A stretch of 64,000 nucleotides of DNA, taken from contig NZ_ATZJ01000006.1 in assembly GCF_000428145.1 (NCBI RefSeq), forward strand, positions 87,724-151,723. Direction: 5' to 3'. Positions 19,824-28,756 of this stretch are shown here, piece after piece; the first letter of the stretch is position 1; every line of letters starts with the position of its first letter. The position numbers were made by a program, and so were the translations under genes. This DNA is from Chitinilyticum litopenaei DSM 21440 (lineage in GTDB: Bacteria > Pseudomonadota > Gammaproteobacteria > Burkholderiales > Chitinibacteraceae). A model generated the notes under the pieces. That model had not been told where the DNA came from and searched no databases. It saw nothing but the letters and a program-made list of their open reading frames with translations.

Positions 19824-20912
19824 TCAACCCAGGATGAAGTGGCCAGCGTCATAGCGCCAGGCCAGTTCGACGAGGTCGTTGTCATCGAAGAATTTGGCGC
19901 GGCCCGGCGCCGAATTCGGCAGCATGGTTTCGACCAGCATGCCATTGTCCAGCTCGACGATGTAGATGGTCACGTCGCCCAGATACAGGCAGTCGTGCAC
20001 CTTGCCCTTGAAATGCACCTCGTCGCTGTCATCGGCCGGCAGCGTGGCGCCGAGCTTGATCTTCTCGGGGCGCAAGGCCAGACACCCCTTCTGGCCGACC
20101 TGCGCGCCAGCCACCGGCTGCACGTGGCACAGGCCGACACCGGCGATTTCCAGCGTCATGCGCTCCGGGCCAAGCTCGCTCACCGTGGCTTCGAGCAGAT
20201 TGCACTGGCCGATGAAATCGGCGACGAAGCGGCTCTTCGGATAGCTGTAGATGTGCTCGGGCGCGTCGAGCTGCTCGACATGACCCTTGTTCATCACGGC
20301 GATGCGGTGCGACAGCGCCAGCGCCTCGCCCTGATCGTGCGTGACATAGACAAAGGTGATGCCGACTTCCTTTTGCAGGGTGATCAGCTCGATCTGCATC
20401 TGTTCACGCAGCTTGGCATCCAGCGCCGAGAGCGGCTCGTCAAGCAGCAACAGCTTCGGGCGGTTGACCAGTGCGCGGGCAATCGCCACACGCTGGCGCT
20501 GGCCGCCGGACAATTCATGCGGATAACGCTTGGCGAACTCCTGCAGGCGCACGTCTTCCAGCAGTTCGTCGACGCGCCCGGCAATCTGCGCCTGGGGCAC
20601 GCCGGCCATCTTCAGCGGAAAGGCGATGTTTTGCGCCACCGTCATGTGCGGAAACAGCGCGTAATTCTGGAAAACCGTGTGCACCGGCCGTTTTTCCGGC
20701 GGAACGTTGGCGACATTGATGCCGTCCAGAACAATTTCGCCAGAATCGGGTCTTTCAAAACCAGCCAGCATGCGCAGCAGCGTGGTTTTGCCGCAACCGG
20801 ACGGGCCCAGCAGCGTAAAGAATTCACCCGCCTCGACGGCAAGGCTGACATGATTGACGGCAGTAAAATCGCCGAACCGCTTGACGACGTCGCGGATCTC
20901 CAGGAGGGCCAT
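19824..20912 (-). CDS. potG: Polyamine ABC transporter ATP-binding protein PotG
   Basis: 362 aa. Walker A GPSGCGKTT, signature LSGGQRQRV, Walker B LLLLDEPLSALD, H-loop in YVTHDQGEAL, and a C-terminal TOBE-like domain. Energises PotHI. The ATG at 20912 has GAGGA about 7 bases upstream; the GTG at 20924 is less likely. First gene of the potG-potH-potI run. Confidence 0.92.
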   Translation of the reverse strand: MALLEIRDVVKRFGDFTAVNHVSLAVEAGEFFTLLGPSGCGKTTLLRMLAGFERPDSGEIVLDGINVANVPPEKRPVHTVFQNYALFPHMTVAQNIAFPLKMAGVPQAQIAGRVDELLEDVRLQEFAKRYPHELSGGQRQRVAIARALVNRPKLLLLDEPLSALDAKLREQMQIELITLQKEVGITFVYVTHDQGEALALSHRIAVMNKGHVEQLDAPEHIYSYPKSRFVADFIGQCNLLEATVSELGPERMTLEIAGVGLCHVQPVAGAQVGQKGCLALRPEKIKLGATLPADDSDEVHFKGKVHDCLYLGDVTIYIVELDNGMLVETMLPNSAPGRAKFFDDNDLVELAWRYDAGHFILG

Positions 20913-21122
20913 GATTTTCCTCACGAAAAAACGGCAGCCATTCTAGCAAGAAGCCTTGTCAGCCGGGGAGAAAATCGGGCGCAAGCCCGCCGGCCCACGG
21001 CGGCGTTGCAGCAAAAACCGCGACCCCGTCAAGAAGATGACAGCTTTTGAATTTGGAGCAGTTATAATCCGACGGTGCAGTGACACTCCGTCATTTGATC
21101 ACCCTCGCCTTTCGGTCTGAAA
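20913..21122. promoter_or_regulatory. Divergent region potG / HD-GYP gene
   Basis: 210 bp. A TATAAT at 21063-21068 points toward the HD-GYP gene, but I find no acceptable -35 at 16-18 bp. It must also hold the potG promoter. Confidence 0.4.
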
Positions 21123-22496
21123 TTGGAACTCCGCATACACGTTACCGATCTGGCGTTTGGCCTGTTTGTCACTGATCTGGACAGACCCTGGCTTGATACG
21201 CCGTTTCTGTTGCAAGGGTTTCTGCTGGAAACCCAGCAACAGCTGGATGACCTGGTCGAGTATTGCCAGTACGTCGATGTAGACCTGGCGCGCTCGACGG
21301 GCGGGGCATCGCGCTGGCGCTATCTGGCCGACCGTTACGCCAACCCGGTTCCCGAGCAGACGGCCAACGCCACGCGCCCGCTGATCACCATCCAGAACGA
21401 ACAGCAGGTCCAGGCCGAACGACGCGAGCGCCTGAACATCCTGCGCGAGCTGCGCCACCTCTTCACCTTCTGGCGTCGCCGCCAGTACGCCAGCAGCCAT
21501 CCGGAGCCGGCCCGCGACGAACAGATCATCCTCTATGACGATTCCTGCTCGCTGGAGCAGGAATTGCCGCAAGCCACCCAGATTCACCGCGCCGCCGAAG
21601 AGCAGCTCGACAATTTTGTCGACGCCATCCGCGCCGACCTGCAGCCCAGGACGGAAGCGATTCATGAGGTGGTCGACTCCATGGTCGATTCCATCGTGCG
21701 CAACCCCAATGCGCTGATCTGGCTGACGCAATTGCGCCAGCGCGACCGCTACAGCTACAGCCATGCCGTCGATGCCGCCGTTTACCTGCTGGCCTTTGGC
21801 CGCCACCTCGGATATGGCAAGCAGGACCTGCACAACCTGGGCTTTGCCGGACTGATGCTCGACATCGGCAAGCTGCGCCTGCCCGACCAGCTGCTGCATC
21901 GCGAAGGGCGCTTTTCACCCGGCGAATTCATGCTGATGAAAACGCATGTGCAGCACAGTCTCGACATTCTCAACCAGCTCGACGAGGTCGACCCCGATGT
22001 CATCGACACCGTCGCCCGCCACCACGAACGCCACGATGGCAGCGGCTACCCGATGAAGCTGCGGGGTGAAGCCATCGGCATCTTCGGCTCGATGGCCGGC
22101 ATCGTCGACTGCTTTACCGCGCTGATCAGCGAACGCGCCTACTCCAGCAGCAAAACCATCTACGAAGCGCTGCAGCTGCTCTACAAGTGGAGCGAGCGCT
22201 ATTTCCACCCGGCGCTTGTCGAGCAGTTCGCCCAGTGCATCGGCATCTTCCCGGTCGGCGCCCTGGTCGAGTTGTCCTGCGGCGACGTCGGCATCGTCAT
22301 CAGCCAGAGCCGCACGCGCCGCCTCAAGCCCAAGGTGCTGCTGATCCTGGGCCCGGACAAGCTGCCGCATGCCCGTCCGCAAATCCTGGACCTGATGAGC
22401 AACCCGACCACGGTTGCCAATATCCCGATCAACATCCGCCGCGAATTGCCGCTGGGCAGTTACGGCATCGACCCCGCCGAATACTTTCAGGGCTGA
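21123..22496 (+). CDS. DUF3391 / HD-GYP domain protein, degenerate HD motif
   Basis: 457 aa: N-terminal DUF3391 (about 1-130) and a C-terminal HD-GYP domain. HD-GYP enzymes hydrolyse cyclic di-GMP. Here the GYP signature HHERHDGSGYP is intact (GYP about 308-310), but the HD pair reads LD in LMLDIGK (L246-D247). A metal-binding histidine is therefore missing and activity may be lost or altered. The start is TTG at 21123; no ATG fits the conserved N-terminus. Two bases separate its stop from the next gene, an EAL protein, so they probably form one signalling operon. Confidence 0.88.
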   Translation: MELRIHVTDLAFGLFVTDLDRPWLDTPFLLQGFLLETQQQLDDLVEYCQYVDVDLARSTGGASRWRYLADRYANPVPEQTANATRPLITIQNEQQVQAERRERLNILRELRHLFTFWRRRQYASSHPEPARDEQIILYDDSCSLEQELPQATQIHRAAEEQLDNFVDAIRADLQPRTEAIHEVVDSMVDSIVRNPNALIWLTQLRQRDRYSYSHAVDAAVYLLAFGRHLGYGKQDLHNLGFAGLMLDIGKLRLPDQLLHREGRFSPGEFMLMKTHVQHSLDILNQLDEVDPDVIDTVARHHERHDGSGYPMKLRGEAIGIFGSMAGIVDCFTALISERAYSSSKTIYEALQLLYKWSERYFHPALVEQFAQCIGIFPVGALVELSCGDVGIVISQSRTRRLKPKVLLILGPDKLPHARPQILDLMSNPTTVANIPINIRRELPLGSYGIDPAEYFQG

Positions 22497-22498
22497 CC

Positions 22499-24136
22499 AT
22501 GCCACGCCTGCACGCCGACCAGTTCACCCAGCATCTTGCCGGCCTGCGGGCCTTTCTGGACAAGACCCCCTTCGATGAACAGCTGCTTGGCGAACGCATT
22601 GCCGCCCTGCTCGACGAAGCGGGCGTCTTTGACAGTCACGACCACGCCATCTACGTCGATTATTTCCGGCGCCTGCACCAGGGCAAGCACGATCCGGAGC
22701 TCTGGCCACGCCTGAGCACCGGCAGCCTGCAGCAGGCCAGCGCCGTGTTCCTGGCCTGGCACCAGTTGCTGGCCGGGCATTGTCCGGCCGAACTGCAGGC
22801 TACGCTGGATCGCCTGTGCCTCGAAGGCCTGGCCGTGCAGCAGACCTACGCCACGCCACGGCTGCGCGCGGTACGCCACAGCCACACGCTGGACACCGGC
22901 ACCGGCCTGCCCAATACCACGGCGCTGGGCCAGCTGCTGCTGCAGGCGCGCGAACGCACCGAACCGGGCAAGCTGACCGCGCTGCTGCACATCGACTTCG
23001 GCTCGGCCATGCGCAGCTGCAGCGACCATACCCTGCTGTGCGCGGCCGAGCGCCTGCGCACCATGCAGCGCCATCACGACAGCCTGCTGCTGATTGATCG
23101 CCACACGCTGGGACTGGTGCTGCCCAACCTGTCCGGCAGCGGGCACGCCATGCTCGCGGCCCATCGCGCCCTGGCGCTGATCAGCGAGGGACTGGAGCTC
23201 GGCGGCCTCACCGTGCGCCTGCACCCGCAAATCGGCATTGCCCTTTATCCGGAGCACGGCAGCGAGGCCTCCACGCTGCTCAGCGCCGCCGCGCAGGCCG
23301 CACATGAATTCACGCAGAACGGCATTGGCCTGTACGACGCGAGCCGCGACTGGCTGGGCCAGCTGATCAAGCGCCTGGAAACGCCGCTGCGCGAAGCTCT
23401 GCTGAACAACCGCTTCCAGCTGGTTTTCCAGCCCCAGCTGACGGCCGACGGCAAAACGCTGCACGGCGTGGAATGCCTGCTGCGCTGGCATGACGAGGAG
23501 CTGGGCCAGGTGCCGCCGCACCAGATCCTGCGCGTGGCCGAGCATCTGGGGCTGATGGGCTCGGTCACCCAGTGGATCATCAACGCGGCCTTGCGGCAAT
23601 TCCGCCAGCTGATGAACGAAGGGCTGCCCGGCACACTGAGCATCAACCTCTCGCCATCCAACCTGCGCGACCTGGAGCTGGCCGCCTTTATCGGCAACGC
23701 CTGCTCGATCTGGGGCGTGCCGGGCAACCGCCTGGTCTTTGAGGTGACCGAGTCGGCCGTCATCGATGATCTGGATTCGGCCTTGCGCATCCTGGAACAG
23801 ATCAAGTCACTCGGCTGCCGCCTGGCGCTGGATGATTTTGGCACCGGCTTTTCCTCGCTGACCTATCTGAAACGGCTGCCGATCGACGAACTCAAGATCG
23901 ACATGAGCTTCATCCAGGCCATCAGCAGCTCGGCGCGTGACGCCGACATCGTGCTCAGCATCATCGAACTGGCCCACCGCCTGCAGCTGCAGGTCATTGC
24001 CGAGGGCGTGGAAGATCAGCCCACCGTCGAACTGCTGCGGCAGATGGGCGCCGACATCATCCAGGGTTATTACTTCAGCAAACCGCTCAGCCCCAGCACG
24101 CTGGGCAATTTTCACCAGGCGCTTGGCGCCAACTGA
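22499..24136 (+). CDS. EAL-domain cyclic di-GMP phosphodiesterase with degenerate GGDEF
   Basis: 545 aa: unassigned N-terminal domain (about 1-135), a GGDEF-like region from TGLPN whose active-site GGDEF is absent, and a C-terminal EAL domain. EAL catalytic motifs are kept: ECLLRW (E325, EAL reads ECL), INLSPSNL, EVTES, DDFGTGFSS, LKIDMSF, AEGVED and QGYYFSKP. It probably hydrolyses cyclic di-GMP to pGpG. Start ATG 22499, two bases after the HD-GYP stop. Confidence 0.9.
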   Translation: MPRLHADQFTQHLAGLRAFLDKTPFDEQLLGERIAALLDEAGVFDSHDHAIYVDYFRRLHQGKHDPELWPRLSTGSLQQASAVFLAWHQLLAGHCPAELQATLDRLCLEGLAVQQTYATPRLRAVRHSHTLDTGTGLPNTTALGQLLLQARERTEPGKLTALLHIDFGSAMRSCSDHTLLCAAERLRTMQRHHDSLLLIDRHTLGLVLPNLSGSGHAMLAAHRALALISEGLELGGLTVRLHPQIGIALYPEHGSEASTLLSAAAQAAHEFTQNGIGLYDASRDWLGQLIKRLETPLREALLNNRFQLVFQPQLTADGKTLHGVECLLRWHDEELGQVPPHQILRVAEHLGLMGSVTQWIINAALRQFRQLMNEGLPGTLSINLSPSNLRDLELAAFIGNACSIWGVPGNRLVFEVTESAVIDDLDSALRILEQIKSLGCRLALDDFGTGFSSLTYLKRLPIDELKIDMSFIQAISSSARDADIVLSIIELAHRLQLQVIAEGVEDQPTVELLRQMGADIIQGYYFSKPLSPSTLGNFHQALGAN

Positions 24137-24150
24137 CCTCCGGCAAGCTC

Positions 24151-25470
24151 ATGATGGATTGGCAGCAATTGCTCAGCGCACAGCGTCTGGGTGCCCCCCG
24201 GCTTGAACATGACCCGCAGGTGGGTCGCAGCCACTACCACAAGGATCATGACCGCATCGTGTTCTGTTCGCCGTTCCGGCGCATGGGCCGCAAGACCCAG
24301 GTGCACCCGATGACGGAAAACGACCATGTGCACACGCGGCTGACCCACTCGCTGGAAGTCGCCTGCGTCGGCCGCAGCCTGGGCGTGCTGATCGGCGAAC
24401 GCCTGGGAGAGCGGCTGCCGGAAGGCATCACGCCCTATGACCTGGGCGCCATCGTGCAGGCCGCCTGCCTGGCGCACGACATCGGCAACCCGCCCTTCGG
24501 GCATGCCGGCGAATATGCAATCCGCGACTGGTTCCGCCGCGACGGACACGCCTACCTGATGCAGAAACTCAGCGCCGAAGAGCGCCGCGACCTGACCACC
24601 TACGAAGGCAATGCCCAGGGCTTCCGCATCATCACGCAACTGGAAAACCACCGCTTCGAAGGCGGCCTGCGCCTGACCTTCGCCACCATCGGCACCACGC
24701 TGAAATACCCGTGGACCAGCGAGCACGCCGGCGGCAAGGGCAAGTTCAGCTGCTATCAATCGGAAAAGGCCATTCTTGCCGAGGTTGCCCGCGAGCTTGG
24801 CCTGCCCGAGCTGGCGCCGGGCAAATGGGCGCGTCATCCGCTGTCCTACCTGATGGAGGCCGCGGACGACATCTGCTACGCCATTCTCGATCTGGAAGAC
24901 GGCATCGAGATCGGCATGCTGCCCTATGAAATCGTCGAGCCCATCCTGCTGAAGATCTGCGGCGGCGACCGTGATCTGCTGGCGCTGGAAGTCGCCGCCG
25001 CACCATCGGTTCGCCGCAAGATTTCACTCTTGCGCGGCAAGGCCATCGAGCGCTGCGTGCAGGATGTCGCCAGCACCTTCATGGCACAGTACGAACGGCT
25101 GATGGCGGGCAGCTACCAGGGTGACCTGCTCAACGACTGCCCGCTGGGGATGCGTCAGGGCATCAACGAAGCCAAGCAGCTGGCGCGCGACCGCATCTTC
25201 AACGAACGGCGCAAGATCGAGATCGAGGTCGGCTCCTTCACCTGCCTCGACATCCTGCTCGACGCCTTCTGCAATGCGGCCTACCAGCTGAAGGTCGCGC
25301 CACAGATGCCCTTTCGCATGAAGCGTGTGCTGGACCTGATGGAGTACAACGCCCCCAAGCGCGAGTGGGAGTTGTATGAAACCTACCGCCGCGTGCTGGA
25401 CTTCATCGGCGGCATGACCGACAACTATGCGACCTATCTGGCGCAACAGGTCGGCGGCATGGGGAGATAG
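24151..25470 (+). CDS. dgt: Deoxyguanosinetriphosphate triphosphohydrolase (dGTPase-like)
   Basis: 439 aa HD-superfamily hydrolase with RLTHSLEV and LAHDIGNPPFGHAGE, the metal-binding H...HD...D set. Releases tripolyphosphate from dNTPs, affecting dNTP pools. Starts with two consecutive ATG codons, 14 bp after the EAL gene, in the same direction; ribosome site CTCCGG is modest. The stop is directly followed by a 47-bp palindrome. Confidence 0.9.
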   Translation: MMDWQQLLSAQRLGAPRLEHDPQVGRSHYHKDHDRIVFCSPFRRMGRKTQVHPMTENDHVHTRLTHSLEVACVGRSLGVLIGERLGERLPEGITPYDLGAIVQAACLAHDIGNPPFGHAGEYAIRDWFRRDGHAYLMQKLSAEERRDLTTYEGNAQGFRIITQLENHRFEGGLRLTFATIGTTLKYPWTSEHAGGKGKFSCYQSEKAILAEVARELGLPELAPGKWARHPLSYLMEAADDICYAILDLEDGIEIGMLPYEIVEPILLKICGGDRDLLALEVAAAPSVRRKISLLRGKAIERCVQDVASTFMAQYERLMAGSYQGDLLNDCPLGMRQGINEAKQLARDRIFNERRKIEIEVGSFTCLDILLDAFCNAAYQLKVAPQMPFRMKRVLDLMEYNAPKREWELYETYRRVLDFIGGMTDNYATYLAQQVGGMGR

Positions 25471-25472
25471 AA

Positions 25473-25519
25473 GGTATATAGCCAAAACCATTTACAAGAA
25501 ATGGCTTCAACAACATACC
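25473..25519. repeat. 47-bp palindromic element, copy B
   Basis: GGTAT / ATACC ends with inner CCATTT / AAATGG; 15 of 23 positions pair about base 24. Begins two bases after the dgt stop. Confidence 0.8.
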
Positions 25520-25544
25520 ATGCACTGTATTTAACCACCTTGCC

Positions 25545-25583
25545 AAAACAAACAGCGCCGGAATCCGGCGCTGTTTGTTTTTT
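25545..25583. terminator. Bidirectional intrinsic terminator
   Basis: Long perfect stem built from AAACAAACAGCGCC / GGCGCTGTTTGTTT with T-runs on both strands. Serves dgt (plus) and the 60-codon gene (minus), whose stop is 15 bp away. Confidence 0.9.
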
Positions 25584-25598
25584 ACGGCCATGTCTGGC

Positions 25599-25781
25599 TC
25601 AGAACCAGAGCGGCGGCGGAATCAGCGGCTTTGCCTGTCCGGCCCGCGCTTCATTGACGTCCAGCAACCTCAATGCCGGCTGCGGCTCGCGACGATCACG
25701 CACCGGCTCTTGCTGCAGCTCGCGCATCCCCTTGGGCCCTGCTTCCGGCTGGCCATCAGCCATCGAAAATACCCTGACCAT
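25599..25781 (-). CDS. Small hypothetical protein (60 aa)
   Basis: Not recognised. Supported by a perfect AGGAGG ribosome site 7 bases before ATG 25781 and by an intrinsic terminator directly after the stop. The product (MVRVFSMADGQ... to ...PPPLWF) is charged and proline-rich, with no signal peptide or membrane helix and no Cys. The frame continues upstream for 39 codons without coding character. It stands between dgt and an orphan gene. Confidence 0.65.
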   Translation of the reverse strand: MVRVFSMADGQPEAGPKGMRELQQEPVRDRREPQPALRLLDVNEARAGQAKPLIPPPLWF

Positions 25782-26063
25782 GATGCACCTCCTGTGCGTG
25801 AACAAAAACAACATCCTTACACCCAATATCGGCCCGTCAGCTGCAAAACTCAATCCCGCCGGCACAAATAAATGCAGCACTGTCCACCCGACTGCCAAGC
25901 GGCGGAAAAGCCGGGGCAGGCGGACTGAGAGATGGGGAACTTGCGTATGACCTGCCCAAGCATTTCATCTGAAGGACAAAGGCTGGTGCTTCGTTTGCCC
26001 ATCAAGCCAGCATCCTGTTGGCGCCACAACGCAAAGATGCGTTACGCGCGACAATGCAATCGC
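25782..26063. other. Spacer upstream of the small gene
   Basis: 280 bp, A/T-richer than its surroundings. It should contain the promoter of the 60-codon gene. No further gene supported. Confidence 0.4.
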
Positions 26064-26924
26064 TCATGCGGCCAGCAGCCAGGGTGCAAACAGCGCCTGC
26101 AAGCGCGCTTCATTGACTTTCAATGAGCCTTGCCAGCCAGCCCAGGGCATTTCCATATCCGAGCGGCCTTTGGTGTTGCGCAATTCCTCGCCGGCCTTGA
26201 CTATATCCAGCCAGCCAACCCAGTGCTCGCAGGAAAGATCAATGACGGCATTGGGTATTACGCCAACTCGTGCCAGCGAGTTAAGCAGGCCACGGCGGCT
26301 GTATTTGTCCACCTTGAGCAGTTTGGCTGCGTGCAGGCGCTGTTCAAATTGGCCGGGCGTTTCGTCCGGCGCTGCGTTGCGCAGCATGTCCAGCAGACGG
26401 GCGAAGGTAGCCTTGTCCTGCTCGCTGGGCACGATGTCCGGCTGGGCGAGAAAGTAGCGCAGGTTGAGGTAAATATACTGCGGACTGACCCAATCGCCAC
26501 CGAGGTGCAGGGCAAACTGGATATCGCTGTCATTTTGCACTTCCGGCTTATCGCTACCACCACAAAGATGGCAGCACAGATAACAATCTCGCGCTTCATA
26601 GGGGTGAGCAGGCATGCTGTGCAAGTAATGCCAGGCAGCCAGCAAGGACAAGCCGCGCAAATAGCTGCCGCCGACCCCGGCAACAAAAGCATCCAGACAA
26701 CGCTGGCGGCTGAGTTGCGGATGGTCTTTCAGTGCCAGCAGTTTATCCTGAACCTCGGCATGGCCGGAAAATGACTCAAGCCGATTGACCTGCCAGTTCA
26801 TCTCCGCCAGAACGGCACGTTCCTTGTCCGACAAGGCTTCATCCGAATACACCGCCACTCCGGGCGGCTGCCAACTGGCGTTACAGGACTTATAGAGTTT
26901 TTTCAGGATGCGCAGTGCTTGCAT
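26064..26924 (-). CDS. Hypothetical protein with CxxC-type cysteine cluster
   Basis: 286 aa, not recognised. Visible: no signal peptide; a Cys-rich stretch CYLCCHLCGG about the middle, a possible metal site; then a mostly helical, Trp-rich C-terminal half. Base composition is lower in GC than neighbours, suggesting transfer. The start ATG 26924 (MQALRILKKLYKS) has AAGGA about 8 bases upstream. The frame runs on to 27086, into a palindromic element, which is unlikely to be coding. Flanked by two 47-bp palindromes (25473 and 27074). Confidence 0.65.
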   Translation of the reverse strand: MQALRILKKLYKSCNASWQPPGVAVYSDEALSDKERAVLAEMNWQVNRLESFSGHAEVQDKLLALKDHPQLSRQRCLDAFVAGVGGSYLRGLSLLAAWHYLHSMPAHPYEARDCYLCCHLCGGSDKPEVQNDSDIQFALHLGGDWVSPQYIYLNLRYFLAQPDIVPSEQDKATFARLLDMLRNAAPDETPGQFEQRLHAAKLLKVDKYSRRGLLNSLARVGVIPNAVIDLSCEHWVGWLDIVKAGEELRNTKGRSDMEMPWAGWQGSLKVNEARLQALFAPWLLAA

Positions 26925-27073
26925 GCTCAGATCCTTGTGGAAGCGGGCGGACGGCCTGCTCGAATGACTGACCCATTTTGTCATGGCCACGCCTGCTTTG
27001 CCGCAGTCCCAGCCCAGGAACATGGCGCGCCCCAGCGGGGGAAAAATCAGCTTGCATGAACTTGATGTACTTC

Positions 27074-27120
27074 GGTATGTCGCCATAGCCGTTACTCATA
27101 AATGGCTACATCAACATACC
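27074..27120. repeat. 47-bp palindromic element, copy C
   Basis: GGTAT / ATACC ends, inner TAGCC / GGCTA; 16 of 23 positions pair. Lies upstream of the orphan gene. Confidence 0.8.
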
Positions 27121-27223
27121 GGGCACAAAAAGTAAGGGGATGGGGAGAAACGCATTCACACGTCGCAGACCAGCCCCGCCCTTTTGCCCCATCCTGCGAG
27201 GAAAAAACGGGGAGCAGTGGCAA

Positions 27224-27931
27224 TTAGCCGATCTGCATATAGCGTTCGCCATGCTCCTTAAGTAGCAGGCGGTGCTGTTTCCAGTCAGGGCAGTGGCTGG
27301 CGACAATCGCCCAGAAGCGCGGCGAGTGATTCAGCTCCTGCAGGTGCGCCAGCTCATGGATCACCACATAGTCGATGACCGCCGGCGGCGCCTGCATCAG
27401 CCGCCAGTTGAGGCGGATGGCGCCAGTGCTGGAGCAGCTTCCCCAGCGGCCCCGCGCACCGGACAGGGCAAAGGCGCTTGCCTGCAGGCCCATGCGCCCG
27501 GCCCAGAGCTGCAGGCGCTCGGCCAGATACACCCTGGCGCTGCGCTGCATGAAGCGCGCCAGATTCTGCCGGCGCTGCGCGTCATCGGCGCCGGCGACAT
27601 CCAGCCCCCCATCCGCCAGCCGGGTGCGCGTGCCGGGACGGATGACCAGCGTTTGCCCCAGCCAGCTCAGCCGGCTCAGGTCGGCTTGCGGAGGAGTCGC
27701 GGCGGCGCGTGCGTGCATGCGCTGCCGTGCGGCCAGCAGCCAGTCATAGCGGGATTTCACGAAGGGCTCGATGGCGCTCCAGGGCAGGCGCTGCGGCGCC
27801 TTGACCTCGATCTGGCCATCGGCGCGCACCAGCAGCTGCACGGTGCGCCGCCTCGGCGAACGGGTCCAGAGCAGCGGCAGGGCCTGCCCGGGCCCGAACT
27901 CGACCAGCAGGGGTTTAGCGCTGGCCGCCAT
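27224..27931 (-). CDS. YgjP-like zinc metallohydrolase (M48-related, DUF45)
   Basis: About 235 aa. Zincin motif HELAHLQELNHSPRFW near the C-terminus, preceded by RGRWGSCSS typical of the YgjP/DUF45 family. Substrate unknown. The ATG at 27931 overlaps the plsC 3' end by 17 bases; GTG 27967 would add 12 residues. Last gene of the glyQ-plsC operon. Confidence 0.85.
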   Translation of the reverse strand: MAASAKPLLVEFGPGQALPLLWTRSPRRRTVQLLVRADGQIEVKAPQRLPWSAIEPFVKSRYDWLLAARQRMHARAAATPPQADLSRLSWLGQTLVIRPGTRTRLADGGLDVAGADDAQRRQNLARFMQRSARVYLAERLQLWAGRMGLQASAFALSGARGRWGSCSSTGAIRLNWRLMQAPPAVIDYVVIHELAHLQELNHSPRFWAIVASHCPDWKQHRLLLKEHGERYMQIG

Positions 27932-28670
27932 GGCCGGTCGTCTTGCCCGGATGGCAGGGGCCGACACCGCCGATGCACTCCATCTGTGCCTCGATCCAGG
28001 CTTCGGCTTCGCGGTTCACCTCCGCCGAGCTGCGCCCGGCGGTGGCGATCGGCGCACCGATGACCATGGTGATTTCACCCGGGTACTTCAGAAAGGAGTT
28101 GCGTGGCCAGAATTCGCCGGCATTGTGCGCCACCGGCACCACCGGCACGCCCAGATCCAGGGCGAGACGCGCGCCGCCCTGCTGGTAGCGGCCGCGCTCA
28201 CCGGCAGGCACGCGCGTGCCCTCGGGAAAGATCACGATCCAGAAGCCCTTGGCGAGGCGGTCGCGCCCCTGCTCCATCAGTTTCTTGCCCGATTCGGCGC
28301 GCTTGCTGCGATCAATCGCAATCGGCGACAGGCAGCGCAGCCCCCAGCCGAAGAAGGGCAGCTTCAGCAGCTCCTGCTTGAGCACCCAGACCATGGGCGG
28401 CAGGATCAGCTGCAGCGACAGCGTCTCCCAGGCGCTCTGGTGCTTGCACAGCAGCACGGCAGGCTCCTTGGGCAGATGCTCCAGCCCTTCCACGCGGTGG
28501 CGCAGGCCGCAGGTGATGCGCAGCCAGAAAATCATCATCTTCGCCCAGCTGGCCATGATGCGGTAACGCAGCAGCGGCGGCAGGACGAGGATCAGCGTCG
28601 CCAGCAGGGCATAGAAGGGAATGGTGACGATCATGCCGAGCCAGTAGAGCGCGGAACGCAGCCAGATCAT
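27915..28670 (-). CDS. plsC: 1-acyl-sn-glycerol-3-phosphate acyltransferase
   Basis: 251 aa, N-terminal membrane segment, acyltransferase motifs KHQSAWE (HX4E instead of the usual HX4D) and FPEGTR. Makes phosphatidic acid at the inner membrane. The HX4E form is, as I recall, common in beta-proteobacterial PlsC. In the operon after gmhB. Confidence 0.9.
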   Translation of the reverse strand: MIWLRSALYWLGMIVTIPFYALLATLILVLPPLLRYRIMASWAKMMIFWLRITCGLRHRVEGLEHLPKEPAVLLCKHQSAWETLSLQLILPPMVWVLKQELLKLPFFGWGLRCLSPIAIDRSKRAESGKKLMEQGRDRLAKGFWIVIFPEGTRVPAGERGRYQQGGARLALDLGVPVVPVAHNAGEFWPRNSFLKYPGEITMVIGAPIATAGRSSAEVNREAEAWIEAQMECIGGVGPCHPGKTTGHGGQR

Positions 28671-28756
28671 GTACGGGGTACTCCGGGTTGGGTCGCGTCA
28701 CCGCAAGGATCGCGCGACAGACCCTGCCGGCACGGCCCCGCGGGAGCAAGCGGTTT

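Noticed and set aside
27087..27223. N-terminal extension of the orphan gene up to 27086
   Set aside because: The start codon would lie inside a palindromic element and the extra residues look non-coding; ATG 26924 has a ribosome site.
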